A DNA stretch of 21,406 bases from Candidatus Symbiobacter sp. Its GTDB lineage: Bacteria > Pseudomonadota > Alphaproteobacteria > Elsterales > Elsteraceae. Every line of letters begins with the position of its first letter. The stretch's first letter is position 1. Of the stretch, positions 1 to 7,462 are shown one piece after another. Location: assembly GCA_030054015.1 (NCBI GenBank), contig JASGCR010000005.1, positions 1-21,406 on the forward strand. Reading direction: 5' to 3'. The notes beneath the pieces are model-generated. The model was given only the letters and a program-made list of their open reading frames with translations. It made no database searches and was not told where the DNA came from. The translations under genes and the position numbers were made by a program.

Positions 1-248
1 GCTTACGAGCCAAAGCTTTTCTTGGGGGGGTTGGTGTAATATTTTGATTCTATTACTATATTTTCAACATCACAACCCCCCCAAGTTTCACTAAGCTGCT
101 TCGCAGCTAAGTGAAACTATCCCCCCCTTCTAAAGAAGGGGGGGTAAAACTAGACTTAATCAGACCTTCCTTAGGAAGGGGGGGGTCAGTACGACTTGTT
201 CAGACCTTCCCACAGCATGGATCAGATGGCCGCACCGGAGATGTCGCT
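1..248. repeat. Hairpins and G/C homopolymer runs upstream of the response regulator
   Basis: No gene is supported here. A perfect 13-bp inverted repeat with a seven-G core lies at 21-33 and 73-85. A 16-bp stem with one mismatch and a 3-nt loop lies at 84-99/103-118. From 121 to 210 runs of C7 and G7-G8 alternate, and a unit ending in TCAGACCTTCC occurs twice (about 135-170 and 174-210). An open frame runs through the repeat into the regulator gene, but it is repeat-encoded and not taken as coding. The element could act as a terminator for an upstream gene or be a dispersed intergenic repeat. Confidence 0.7.
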
Positions 249-992
249 ATGAATATGACCGCAAGCCAGTCCCGCGCCCATATTCTGATTGTCGATGACG
301 ATGTGCGTCTGGCCGAACTTATTGCCAATTATCTGGGGCGGCAAAATTTCTCGGCCAGCCTAGCCCATTCGGCACAAGAGGCCCGCCAAGCCTTGGGAGT
401 CTATCGCTTTGATCTTTTGGTGATGGATGTCATGATGCCGGGCGAGTCCGGGTTGGATTTTGTCACCGCCTGGCGCCAGGAAAAGGCCGATAACACGCCC
501 ATTTTGTTGCTCACCGCCCTGGGCGAAAGCGGCGACCGCATTGCCGGCCTTGAGGCCGGAGCCGATGATTATCTGACCAAACCCTTTGAACCGCGGGAAT
601 TATTGCTGCGGATTGAGGCCATATTGCGCCGCCAGGCCATGCCGCCCCTGGCCCCAGAGGGCGGGCAAAAATTTATCAAACTCGGCGCGTTACAATTTGA
701 CCCGAACACCAAACGTTTATGGCACGACCAAACCGTCATTGCCCTGACCCACAGCGAAGCCGAGCTGTTGTCGATTCTTGCCCTTAATTTGGCGAAACCG
801 GTGAGCCGCCAAACCATTTATGACGGCATCCATTGCGACGGTCAATTTATCCGCCCCCTTAGCCTGTCCGAAGAGCGGGCGATAGATGTCGCCATATCAC
901 GGCTGCGCCGCAAAATCGAAACCGATTCCAAACAGCCGGTTTTCCTGCAAACCGTGCATGGCAAAGGCTATGTTTTAATGCCAACCCATTAG
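249..992 (+). CDS. OmpR/PhoB-family two-component response regulator
   Basis: A phosphorylation-controlled transcription factor of 247 residues. The receiver domain (about 10-127) shows the acidic pocket D16-D18, phospho-acceptor D60 in VMDVMMPG, T89 and K111 in YLTKPFEP. The winged-helix DNA-binding domain (about 143-246) ends in the usual VDVAISRLRRKIE-type recognition helix and the QTVHGKGYVL wing. The start at 249 was chosen because GGAG (237-240) lies 8 nt upstream; a longer frame from 111 would only add repeat-derived sequence. It resembles the PetR-like group of alphaproteobacterial regulators, but that subfamily is from memory and unproven. No histidine kinase lies in the window, so the partner is either upstream or unlinked. 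Confidence 0.9.
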   Translation: MNMTASQSRAHILIVDDDVRLAELIANYLGRQNFSASLAHSAQEARQALGVYRFDLLVMDVMMPGESGLDFVTAWRQEKADNTPILLLTALGESGDRIAGLEAGADDYLTKPFEPRELLLRIEAILRRQAMPPLAPEGGQKFIKLGALQFDPNTKRLWHDQTVIALTHSEAELLSILALNLAKPVSRQTIYDGIHCDGQFIRPLSLSEERAIDVAISRLRRKIETDSKQPVFLQTVHGKGYVLMPTH

Positions 993-1003
993 TCCCAAAT
1001 TTT

Positions 1004-1015
1004 GGCGGTACCGCC
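1004..1015. other. 12-bp perfect palindrome
   Basis: GGCGGTACCGCC lies 11 nt after the response regulator stop and just before the rpmH promoter. It could be the stem of a weak terminator or a protein-binding site. No T-tract follows it, so a rho-independent terminator is not well supported. Confidence 0.4.
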
Positions 1016-1045
1016 CACCGCCCTCACATTCAGGTGAAAGCTGCC

Positions 1046-1074
1046 TTGACTCCAGCCGCAACACAGGTTATAGC
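1046..1074 (+). promoter_or_regulatory. Predicted sigma70-type promoter of the rpmH operon
   Basis: TTGACT at 1046-1051 and TATAGC at 1069-1074 are separated by 17 nt. Transcription would begin near 1081, giving a leader of about 27 nt before rpmH. The match is by eye, but the position fits the operon well. Confidence 0.5.
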
Positions 1075-1107
1075 CAAAACAATCAATTTCGGCATGGAGT
1101 AAAAACG

Positions 1108-1242
1108 GTGAAAAGAACCTTTCAACCTAGTAAAATTGTCCGCAAACGGCGGCATGGATTTCGGGCACGTATGGCCACCGTCGGCGGTCGCCGCGTGATT
1201 GCGTCCCGCCGCGCCCAGGGACGTAAGCGTCTGTCGGCTTAG
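1108..1242 (+). CDS. rpmH: 50S ribosomal protein L34
   Basis: Forty-four residues, beginning KRTFQPS and continuing through the conserved RKRRHGFRARMAT and GRRVIASRRAQGRKRLSA segments that define bacterial L34, a very basic protein of the large ribosomal subunit. Translation starts at GTG, with GGAG (1096-1099) 8 nt upstream. The length matches the family exactly. It is the first gene of the conserved rpmH-rnpA-yidD-yidC-engB cluster and is followed 15 nt later by rnpA. The small size and GTG start make it easy to miss in automatic calls. Confidence 0.96.
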   Translation: MKRTFQPSKIVRKRRHGFRARMATVGGRRVIASRRAQGRKRLSA

Positions 1243-1257
1243 CAAGGGACTGGCCTC

Positions 1258-1740
1258 ATGTCGGAGCATGTCCCATTGACCCGAACCCGTGCCGCAAAGC
1301 TTGCGGCGGGGGACAGAATCGGCCAAAAGCGATTGCCGCGCATGAAAAAACGTTCCGAGTTTCAACGCCTCACCGCGCAGGGAGCGAAACATTTTTCGCC
1401 CAGCCTGGTGATCCAGATCGCCCCCGCTTTGATGACCCCCGCTTTGGCGGTATCATCGGAATCTGACCTTTCCCCAGATGGCAGGGCATCCGCCCCAGGC
1501 CCGTCTTATCCGGTCGGAAAATTGGGACTGACCGCCAGCCGCAAAGTTGGCAATGCCGTCATGCGCAACCGCGCCAAACGGCGGTTGCGGGCGGCATCTG
1601 ACCTGGTCATGAGCAACCCCTCCATGCGCCGCGATTGCGATGTGGTTTTGGTCGCCCGCACTGAAACCACATCGCGTCCCTGGCGGGATTTATTGGCCGA
1701 TCTGGAATCGGGATTACGGAAATTACATGCCCTGGCTTAA
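1258..1740 (+). CDS. rnpA: Ribonuclease P protein component
   Basis: The protein subunit of RNase P, which assists the catalytic RNA in removing tRNA 5' leaders. The diagnostic RNA-binding segment is at residues 90-111 (GLTASRKVGNAVMRNRAKRR). The N-terminal core begins near residue 26 (RLPRMKKRSEFQRL). Start 1258 has AAGGGA (1244-1249) 8 nt upstream; an internal ATG at 1342 is the alternative and would match the shorter family form. At 160 residues it is longer than the typical ~120, partly from the N-terminus and partly from a Pro/Ser/Ala-rich insertion at about 57-87 between the strands before the RNR motif. It follows rpmH and overlaps yidD. Confidence 0.94.
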   Translation: MSEHVPLTRTRAAKLAAGDRIGQKRLPRMKKRSEFQRLTAQGAKHFSPSLVIQIAPALMTPALAVSSESDLSPDGRASAPGPSYPVGKLGLTASRKVGNAVMRNRAKRRLRAASDLVMSNPSMRRDCDVVLVARTETTSRPWRDLLADLESGLRKLHALA

Positions 1741-2086
1741 CCGCAAAATCGGGTCCTCCAGGCGGGTGAAGACCGCTCAATTTAGGGCCAGGCTTATAGT
1801 CAAGCGGGGTGGGATGGTGCTGCTTGATGGGGCCATTATGCTGTATCAGCTGAGTTTGTCGCCCTGGCTGGGGCCGGTCTGTCGCTATGAGCCAACTTGT
1901 TCCCATTATGCCCGCGCGGCTTTTCGCTTACATGGTTTTCGCAAAGGTGGTAAGATGGCACTGCGTCGGGTTTTAAGCTGTCGGCCTGGCGGGGGCTATG
2001 GTTTTGATCCCGTACCCATGCCCAGCGCGACATCGCCCGCAATGGCTGCCAAAAAAATTCCCCACCGGTTGGGCCAACCGGAATAA
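1727..2086 (+). CDS. yidD: Membrane protein insertion efficiency factor YidD
   Basis: A small membrane-associated helper of YidC/Sec-dependent insertion. From the ATG at 1727 it has 119 residues. The family core is at about 33-95: an amphipathic LYQLSLSPWLGPVCRYEP helix, the TCSHYA cysteine motif, and the GGGYGFDPVP end. Start 1727 overlaps the last 14 nt of rnpA, as is usual for this pair, with a weak CGGA 6 nt upstream. An alternative start at 1814 would give a 90-residue protein closer to the typical length. The C-terminal 20 residues after DPVP are non-conserved. Confidence 0.9.
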   Translation: MPWLNRKIGSSRRVKTAQFRARLIVKRGGMVLLDGAIMLYQLSLSPWLGPVCRYEPTCSHYARAAFRLHGFRKGGKMALRRVLSCRPGGGYGFDPVPMPSATSPAMAAKKIPHRLGQPE

Positions 2087-2155
2087 TGCGCTGACATATT
2101 CTAACCGCGGTGGCGCGTTGCCGCCTTTAATGCGCTCTTTAATGCACTGGGAAAA

Positions 2156-4051
2156 ATGGACAATCGTAATTTAATTCTTGCCATCGTGTTATCGGTCGTC
2201 ATTGTGACCGGGTATCAGTTTTTTTGGCAAATTCCGCATCAAAAACAGCAATTGGCCGAAATGCAGGCAAGGCAAGCCCTTAACTCAGGTTCTGGCACCA
2301 ATTCGGGTGTCGGTGCGGGCGCAAGTACCAGCCAAGGCCAGGTCAATCAAAATAGCGGCATCGTTCCGGCCCCCAACGCCACGCCCAAGGCCGGTGATAC
2401 CGCCAATCCTGCGGCGACAGCGGCCAATCCCGCCCCCCCTCACGGTCAAATTCTCAGCCGCGACCAAGCCTTGGCCGCCTCGCCGCGCATTCGCATCGAC
2501 ACCCCCAAAATTTCCGGTTCGATTGCCCTTAAGGGCGGTCTGGTCGATGATGTGGTGCTTAAATCCTATCGTGAGACCGTGGCGAAGGACAGTGCGCAAA
2601 TCGCCTTTCTCAGCCCCATTGGCACCCTGCATGAATATTACGCCGATTTTGGCTGGACCACCACCCAGGCCGGAGTTGATCTGCCCAACCGCGACACCAT
2701 TTGGACCGCCGACAGCAATGCCGTGTTGCGGCCTGGCCTTAATGTTACCTTGACCTGGCAAAATAAAGACAAAATCATTTTCAAACGCACCTATGAAATT
2801 GACAGCGATTACATGATCACCGCGACCCAGGAAGTGGTCAATAATTCCAGTCAAAAAGTTGAACTTTATCCCTATGTTTTGGCCGCCCATCGGGACAAGC
2901 CGCAAACATTGGGTTATTTTATCCTGCATGAAGGATTTGTCGGTTGGCTTAATGACCGTTTGCGCGAACATAAATATACCGATCTTGAATCCGCCAATAT
3001 TATGCCCGAAGACAGTAATGGCGGTTGGTTTGGTTTAACCGATAAATATTTTTTGCTGGCCTTGATCCCAACCAATAACGAAAATGTCAAAACGTCGTTT
3101 CGCCGCGACACTGTCAATAATGTCGATCATTACCAGATCGATTATTTGGGTTCCGTACGTTATGTGCCGCCCGGCGATCATCTTGCCGTTTCGACCCGCA
3201 TTTTCGCCGGCGCCAAAGAGGTACGTTTGTTGCGCAAATATGAGCAAGAATTTGGCATTAATCGGTTTGATTACGCGGTCGATTGGGGTTGGTTCTTTTT
3301 CCTCACCCGTCCGTTTTTCCGCTTGCTTGACATGATTTTTGCCTGGGTTGGCAATTTTGGCATTGCCATTTTGATCATGACCGTCTTGCTCAAAATTTTG
3401 TTCTATCCTTTGGCCGGAAAGTCTTATGTGATGATGAACAAGATGAAACGTTTGACGCCACAAATCACGGCCTTGCGCGAGAAATATCCCGATGACAAAG
3501 TGCGCCTGAACCAAGAAATGATGGCCTTGTATAAAACCGAAAAGGTTAATCCGGTGTCGGGCTGCGTTCCCATGTTGTTGCAGATTCCGGTTTTCTTTTC
3601 TTTGTACAAAGTCTTGTTTGTCACCATTGAAATGCGCCATGCGCCTTTTTACGGCTGGATACATGATTTATCGGCCCCCGATCCGACCACGATTTTCAAT
3701 TTGTTTGGTCTCATTAACTGGCAGCCGCCCAGCTTTTTGATGTTGGGGATTTGGCCGATCATTATGGGTGTCACGATGGTGGCGCAACAACGCATGAATC
3801 CGCCGCCCGCCGATCCCATGCAGGCCAAGATTTTCGCCTATATGCCCTATGTCTTCACCTTTATGTTGGCGAGTTTCCCGTCGGGATTGGTGATTTATTG
3901 GGCCTGGAACAATGCGCTTACCGTGTTGCAACAATATATGATCGGCAAACGTCATGGCCCTCCGGTGCCGCCGCCGAAAATGTCGCTGGGCAAATTTGGT
4001 GGCAAAAAATCTTCTGCTGCGCCCGCCAGCGATGCCGAAGCCAAGCCATGA
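2156..4051 (+). CDS. yidC: Membrane protein insertase YidC
   Basis: The inner-membrane insertase of the Oxa1/YidC/Alb3 family, 631 residues, full-length for a Gram-negative member. An N-terminal membrane anchor (about 5-24) leads into a Gly/Ala/Pro/Asn-rich linker (40-97), the periplasmic beta-rich domain (about 105-365), and the conserved five-helix core (about 375-597). Visible core signatures include K413 at the groove position occupied by Arg in E. coli, the coiled cytoplasmic hairpin (about 425-460, ending QEMMALYKTEKVNP), and APFYGWIHDLSAPDP at 496-510. A basic, proline-rich C-tail (about 598-631) could contact ribosomes. It lies 69 nt after yidD and overlaps engB by ATGA. Confidence 0.97.
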   Translation: MDNRNLILAIVLSVVIVTGYQFFWQIPHQKQQLAEMQARQALNSGSGTNSGVGAGASTSQGQVNQNSGIVPAPNATPKAGDTANPAATAANPAPPHGQILSRDQALAASPRIRIDTPKISGSIALKGGLVDDVVLKSYRETVAKDSAQIAFLSPIGTLHEYYADFGWTTTQAGVDLPNRDTIWTADSNAVLRPGLNVTLTWQNKDKIIFKRTYEIDSDYMITATQEVVNNSSQKVELYPYVLAAHRDKPQTLGYFILHEGFVGWLNDRLREHKYTDLESANIMPEDSNGGWFGLTDKYFLLALIPTNNENVKTSFRRDTVNNVDHYQIDYLGSVRYVPPGDHLAVSTRIFAGAKEVRLLRKYEQEFGINRFDYAVDWGWFFFLTRPFFRLLDMIFAWVGNFGIAILIMTVLLKILFYPLAGKSYVMMNKMKRLTPQITALREKYPDDKVRLNQEMMALYKTEKVNPVSGCVPMLLQIPVFFSLYKVLFVTIEMRHAPFYGWIHDLSAPDPTTIFNLFGLINWQPPSFLMLGIWPIIMGVTMVAQQRMNPPPADPMQAKIFAYMPYVFTFMLASFPSGLVIYWAWNNALTVLQQYMIGKRHGPPVPPPKMSLGKFGGKKSSAAPASDAEAKP

Positions 4052-4713
4052 CCGAACCAATGGGTACGGCCGAGGGGGAGGATGATGCGGCGGCGCGGTT
4101 AGAAGAAGCGCGGCGGCTATTTGCATCAGAATGCGTGTTTTTTGCCGGCGTGGCCGAATTGTCGCGTATGCCGCCCTCCCGCGGATTGGAAATCGCCTTT
4201 GCCGGCCGGTCAAATGTCGGTAAATCGAGCCTGCTCAATGCCTTGACCGGTCACAATAAACTGGCGCGGGTGTCGAACAGCCCGGGCCGGACGCGGCAAT
4301 TAAATTTCTTTGATCTGGGGGGCGGGCGTTTGACCCTGGTCGATATGCCGGGTTATGGCTATGCCGAGGCCTCCAAGGCCGAGATCAACCGCTGGCAAGG
4401 CATCATCCGCATGTATTTGCTGGGGCGGGTGACATTGCGGCGGGTGATGGTTTTGATCGATTCCCGCCACGGCATCAAAGAAAACGATGCCGACATGATG
4501 ACCGGCCTGGACAAAGCCGCGGTCGGGTACCAGGTGGTATTGACCAAATGCGATAAAATTTCCGCCGTTGCTTTGGCTGAGGTAACGGAAAAAATCGCCG
4601 CCTTGTTGAAAAAACGCCCCGCCGCCCATCCCCATATTATCGCCACCAGTGCCGCGACCGGACTTAATATCCCCGAATTGAGGCGGGAGATTTTTCAGTT
4701 GATTCGGGAGTGA
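4048..4713 (+). CDS. engB: Ribosome biogenesis GTPase EngB (YihA/YsxC)
   Basis: A TRAFAC-class GTPase needed for 50S assembly, 221 residues. All G motifs are present: G1 GRSNVGKS at 53-60, G2 around T82 in SPGRTRQ, G3 DMPGYG at 99-104, G4 TKCD at 166-169 and G5 TSAATG at 200-205. The start at 4048 overlaps the yidC stop as ATGA, implying translational coupling; a longer in-frame extension back to 3751 lies inside yidC and is rejected. The acidic N-terminal 25 residues are a lineage-specific extension. It is the last gene of the operon and converges with the HNH gene 11 nt downstream, with no clear terminator between them. Confidence 0.96.
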   Translation: MTEPMGTAEGEDDAAARLEEARRLFASECVFFAGVAELSRMPPSRGLEIAFAGRSNVGKSSLLNALTGHNKLARVSNSPGRTRQLNFFDLGGGRLTLVDMPGYGYAEASKAEINRWQGIIRMYLLGRVTLRRVMVLIDSRHGIKENDADMMTGLDKAAVGYQVVLTKCDKISAVALAEVTEKIAALLKKRPAAHPHIIATSAATGLNIPELRREIFQLIRE

Positions 4714-4724
4714 GGCAAATTTAA

Positions 4725-5390
4725 TTACGGATCGATAAGTGTTTTTGCCAAAGAATTGAAAGGCTTCTTAAGCTTATTATTTTGGTCGGGCATGAGGTAA
4801 TTATCAGTCAACCACAGAATTATTTCTGGCGTTTTGTTTAATCGGATTAAATCAGATAATGTACGAGCGAATGTTCGGCGTTTGCTCACCAAAATTGGTG
4901 CGTTTAAGTTTAAATAGGTTATCATATACTCGGCTTTATTTTTATTAACCCCATTACGCGCCTGAATGGTACCATCCAAAAGATATTCAAATAATCCGCA
5001 TGTATTCGAGTCATGGGGAAATAGAAATAAGGCTTCATCCCATTTTTTTTGCGAATATTTACGATTATCCTTAATATCACCACAATGTGAGGTTTCGATC
5101 TCAGAAACACCATTGCACGACAAGGCGAGATTTTGATAGTTATAATGTTCTTTCACTTGGTTTTTTAATGCCGAGCGTGGTTTCATGTGATCAATATGGC
5201 AGTTTGCTGGGTTATCACCTGTGTGAAGGGTGATTATTTGCTCGCAATAACAACAAACCCCAAATTGTTCGTCGTGTAAATGTTTGGTAATTTTGCTGTG
5301 ACATTCCGTACCGATAAAATCATCCCATTCTTTTGATTTATCAACGGAATCGAGGCATTCGGGTTGTGGCAGGCGATCAATCTGTCTCAT
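4725..5390 (-). CDS. ptuB: HNH endonuclease, PtuB-like (TIGR02646-type), Septu nuclease subunit
   Basis: A 221-residue HNH nuclease. The His-Me-finger core is visible: a CCYC zinc-type knuckle at 46-49, HIDH at 65-68, N87 in YQNLALSC, and the paired C92 and C103 (SHCGD). N-terminal MRQIDR and the overall layout match TIGR02646-type proteins paired with ATPases. In Septu the nuclease is held by the PtuA ATPase and degrades nucleic acid on phage infection; that is family knowledge. The start overlaps the ATPase stop by ATGA, and AAGGG precedes it, so the two are co-translated. GC is low for the window (about 37% in the one 60-nt line counted). A restriction-like role is an alternative. Confidence 0.75.
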   Translation of the reverse strand: MRQIDRLPQPECLDSVDKSKEWDDFIGTECHSKITKHLHDEQFGVCCYCEQIITLHTGDNPANCHIDHMKPRSALKNQVKEHYNYQNLALSCNGVSEIETSHCGDIKDNRKYSQKKWDEALFLFPHDSNTCGLFEYLLDGTIQARNGVNKNKAEYMITYLNLNAPILVSKRRTFARTLSDLIRLNKTPEIILWLTDNYLMPDQNNKLKKPFNSLAKTLIDP

Positions 5391-6793
5391 TTTTTTAAGC
5401 CCTTAAGTTGGGCAATGCGCCAATCGGCCTGGATAAAAATGGGATCATCTGCGCCGAGCCAGTCTTCCAACTCAGTGCGCAATTTTTTGGCTTCGTCGCC
5501 CTCATGGTTTCGGTCTTCGATCAAACTAAAATAGCGAGAAATATGCTTACCCGTATCGATAGAGTCAGGAATTTGGTTGGCACCAAATATTTCCGTCAAT
5601 ATTCTTTGCGTATCCGCCCCATAGGTACCGATATTTTTTTCGAGTTTATGCGCTTGGTGATTTTCATCAAGGATAATAATGTTTTCTCGCCGCACCGTGG
5701 AAATGATCGCGGGGCTGTGGGTGGTGACAAAGATTTGGGTATTGGGAAAAGTGCGTTGCAAATCAGGCAAAACCCGCTGTTGCCATTTGGGATGCAAATG
5801 TAATTCGATTTCGTCAATAAGCAAAACGGCGGGGGCTTCGAGCGGATTGTCATAGCCAGGATAGGCCAACCCCAGCCGTCGCGCAAAATCCATAATGATA
5901 ACCAACATATTGCGATAACCGTCGCTTAATTCTTCGATATTATAAACCGCATCATCTTCCATTTTTACTTTTAGGCGGGGCGGGGTACCGTCAAAAAACA
6001 CTTTTTTCACGCCAGTTATGGTTTTGGCAATGGCTTGTCGCATCGCCTTTAATTCGGGCAATTCAAAATTATAATCATTTTTTTCTTTACCTTCACGTGC
6101 TTCCTGATTTTCGCGTTGAAAAAACCAGTCAAATAGATTTTGATAATGGTTTGCGGCATCAAAACTATTAACAAAAGCATCTTCGATTTCATAGTTTTTC
6201 TGATAAGCATCGAGTGAAACTAATGGATTACCTATTAGCCTTCTAGATGATTGATAATATGAAAAAATTAATAGTGTAATATTATTAATAATTCTCTTAT
6301 CTTGTCCTTCAAGTAATTTAATTGAATCACGAGAATAACTAATAAATTGTCTATCACTTTGCTGAAAATCGACAAAATTTTCTAAATCGTCAATCCCTTT
6401 TCGACTTTTCAATCTAAATAATGCATTTGAGTATTTTCTAAATTGTGACTCGTTAAAAAGGATTTTGGTTTCAAATTTAACGTTTTTATCTTCTCCGATA
6501 TAATCATCTCCATATATATTATAAAAATCTGAAATAATAGTCTTAATATAGAATTCTTTTTCATTATCGTTTTCTTTATTATTAATATCCGAAATAGAAA
6601 AATTATAATCATTTTTAGGATGTTTAGAAAGTAAAAATAATTCACCTCTTTCAATTGTTGCAGCCAACGCCGTTAAAAAAGACGACTTCCCCGACGCATT
6701 GGCCCCGACAATGACATTTAATTTGTCATTGAAATCGACGGTCAAATCCTTGAAACATCGGAAATTTTTGATATTTATTTGCTCGATTTTCAT
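5387..6793 (-). CDS. ptuA: RecF/SMC-like AAA ATPase, PtuA-like, Septu ATPase subunit
   Basis: A 468-residue ABC/SMC-type ATPase (AAA_21/AAA_23-like). It starts with MKIEQINIKNFRCF, then Walker A GANASGKS at 30-37, the signature LSDGYRN at 289-295, Walker B VLLIDE at 323-328 with HLHP following, and H-loop H359 in TTHSPAI. The segment GTYGADTQRILTEIFG (389-404) recalls other ATPases paired with HNH proteins. Residues about 45-200 are an insert between Walker A and the rest, encoded by very AT-rich DNA unlike the flanks. AAGG lies 9 nt before the start. It is followed directly by the HNH gene. No reverse transcriptase is near, so this is standalone Septu rather than a retron. A RloC/OLD-type ATPase is the main alternative. 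Confidence 0.75.
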   Translation of the reverse strand: MKIEQINIKNFRCFKDLTVDFNDKLNVIVGANASGKSSFLTALAATIERGELFLLSKHPKNDYNFSISDINNKENDNEKEFYIKTIISDFYNIYGDDYIGEDKNVKFETKILFNESQFRKYSNALFRLKSRKGIDDLENFVDFQQSDRQFISYSRDSIKLLEGQDKRIINNITLLIFSYYQSSRRLIGNPLVSLDAYQKNYEIEDAFVNSFDAANHYQNLFDWFFQRENQEAREGKEKNDYNFELPELKAMRQAIAKTITGVKKVFFDGTPPRLKVKMEDDAVYNIEELSDGYRNMLVIIMDFARRLGLAYPGYDNPLEAPAVLLIDEIELHLHPKWQQRVLPDLQRTFPNTQIFVTTHSPAIISTVRRENIIILDENHQAHKLEKNIGTYGADTQRILTEIFGANQIPDSIDTGKHISRYFSLIEDRNHEGDEAKKLRTELEDWLGADDPIFIQADWRIAQLKGLKK

Positions 6794-7006
6794 TTAGATG
6801 CCTTTTCACACAAACCAAAAAAATCCAACAAAAATTTGCGTCCTGCTCAGCCGCAGCTATCATCAAAGATTAATTTTATTGATGATGCAAAGTCAATCAC
6901 TCTGACATCTGGCGAGAATCCGGCAATCGGTTGATTCCTGGATTATTGTTTGGATCAAAATCCACACGGGTTTACCAATGCGCCATCCGCTTCTAAAACG
7001 CCTGGT
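6794..7006. other. Intergenic region upstream of the ATPase gene
   Basis: 213 bp between the two-helix membrane protein gene and the ATPase gene. No open frame is supported. It holds the inverted repeat and possible promoter described at 6859-6896, so the Septu-like pair may be transcribed separately from the toxin-antitoxin-like pair upstream. Confidence 0.5.
6859..6896 (-). promoter_or_regulatory. Possible promoter of the ATPase-HNH operon with overlapping inverted repeat
   Basis: On the minus strand TTGACT (plus 6891-6896) and TAATCT (plus 6867-6872) are 18 nt apart. A perfect 8-bp inverted repeat, ATCATCAA at 6859-6866 and TTGATGAT at 6879-6886, straddles the -10, as a repressor operator would. 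The -10 match is weak, so this is tentative. Confidence 0.3.
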
Positions 7007-7456
7007 TTATTGCTTTTTCTCTTTACCCAAATTGGCATGATTAAAAAAATAATTAGCGACGATCACAAACAAACCCAAGACGGTTGCGGTGGTGGTGGTT
7101 AGCAACGCAATCAAAACCGAGTCGCTTAACCTGTCACCTTTTGGCTGGTATAGAGTAACCCACAATAAATGCGCAATAAACAATAAATATACAGAAACAA
7201 GCCAGTAAATCTTTTCCGCATATGATTTCCTTAATTCCCGGTTTTGTTTTTCATTATCGAATAACTCATTTCTTAATTTCATATCAGCTTGGTGGATTTG
7301 ATCGCGTCTAAGTTCCTCATAACCATTCTGAGTCGTTGCTTCTAGGGGTATTGTTTCAGCCTTCTCAGCCAATTCTGAGCCGGATTCAGAATAATGCGCT
7401 TCCTCTTGTTTAAGGAAATTTATTAACGGTTGCAGATCGTTTAAATTATTGCTCAT
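7007..7456 (-). CDS. Two-helix membrane protein, candidate toxin or effector of the Panacea pair
   Basis: 149 residues, no recognised family. Residues 1-80 are charged and probably helical, with acidic and Gln-rich stretches. Two hydrophobic segments follow, about 83-103 and 114-138, joined by a short polar loop, then a basic tail. The second segment contains a run of four threonines. The gene starts 6 nt after the stop of the Panacea-domain gene with no strong ribosome binding site, so translation is probably coupled. Panacea antitoxins are known to pair with diverse toxins, including small membrane-disrupting ones, so a membrane-acting toxin is the leading inference; a membrane-anchored defence accessory protein is possible. 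Confidence 0.6.
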   Translation of the reverse strand: MSNNLNDLQPLINFLKQEEAHYSESGSELAEKAETIPLEATTQNGYEELRRDQIHQADMKLRNELFDNEKQNRELRKSYAEKIYWLVSVYLLFIAHLLWVTLYQPKGDRLSDSVLIALLTTTTATVLGLFVIVANYFFNHANLGKEKKQ

Positions 7457-7462
7457 TTCGCA

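Noticed and set aside
111..248. In-frame 5' extension of the response regulator
   Set aside because: It is encoded by hairpin repeats, while a good ribosome binding site serves the start at 249.
2285..2971. Long minus-strand frame opposite yidC
   Set aside because: Shadow of the yidC coding frame with no start signal or domain.
3751..4047. In-frame 5' extension of engB
   Set aside because: It lies within yidC, and the ATGA overlap start at 4048 gives a normal EngB.
5387..6793. Retron-associated effector
   Set aside because: No reverse transcriptase or msr/msd-like locus lies beside the ATPase-HNH pair, so standalone Septu fits better.
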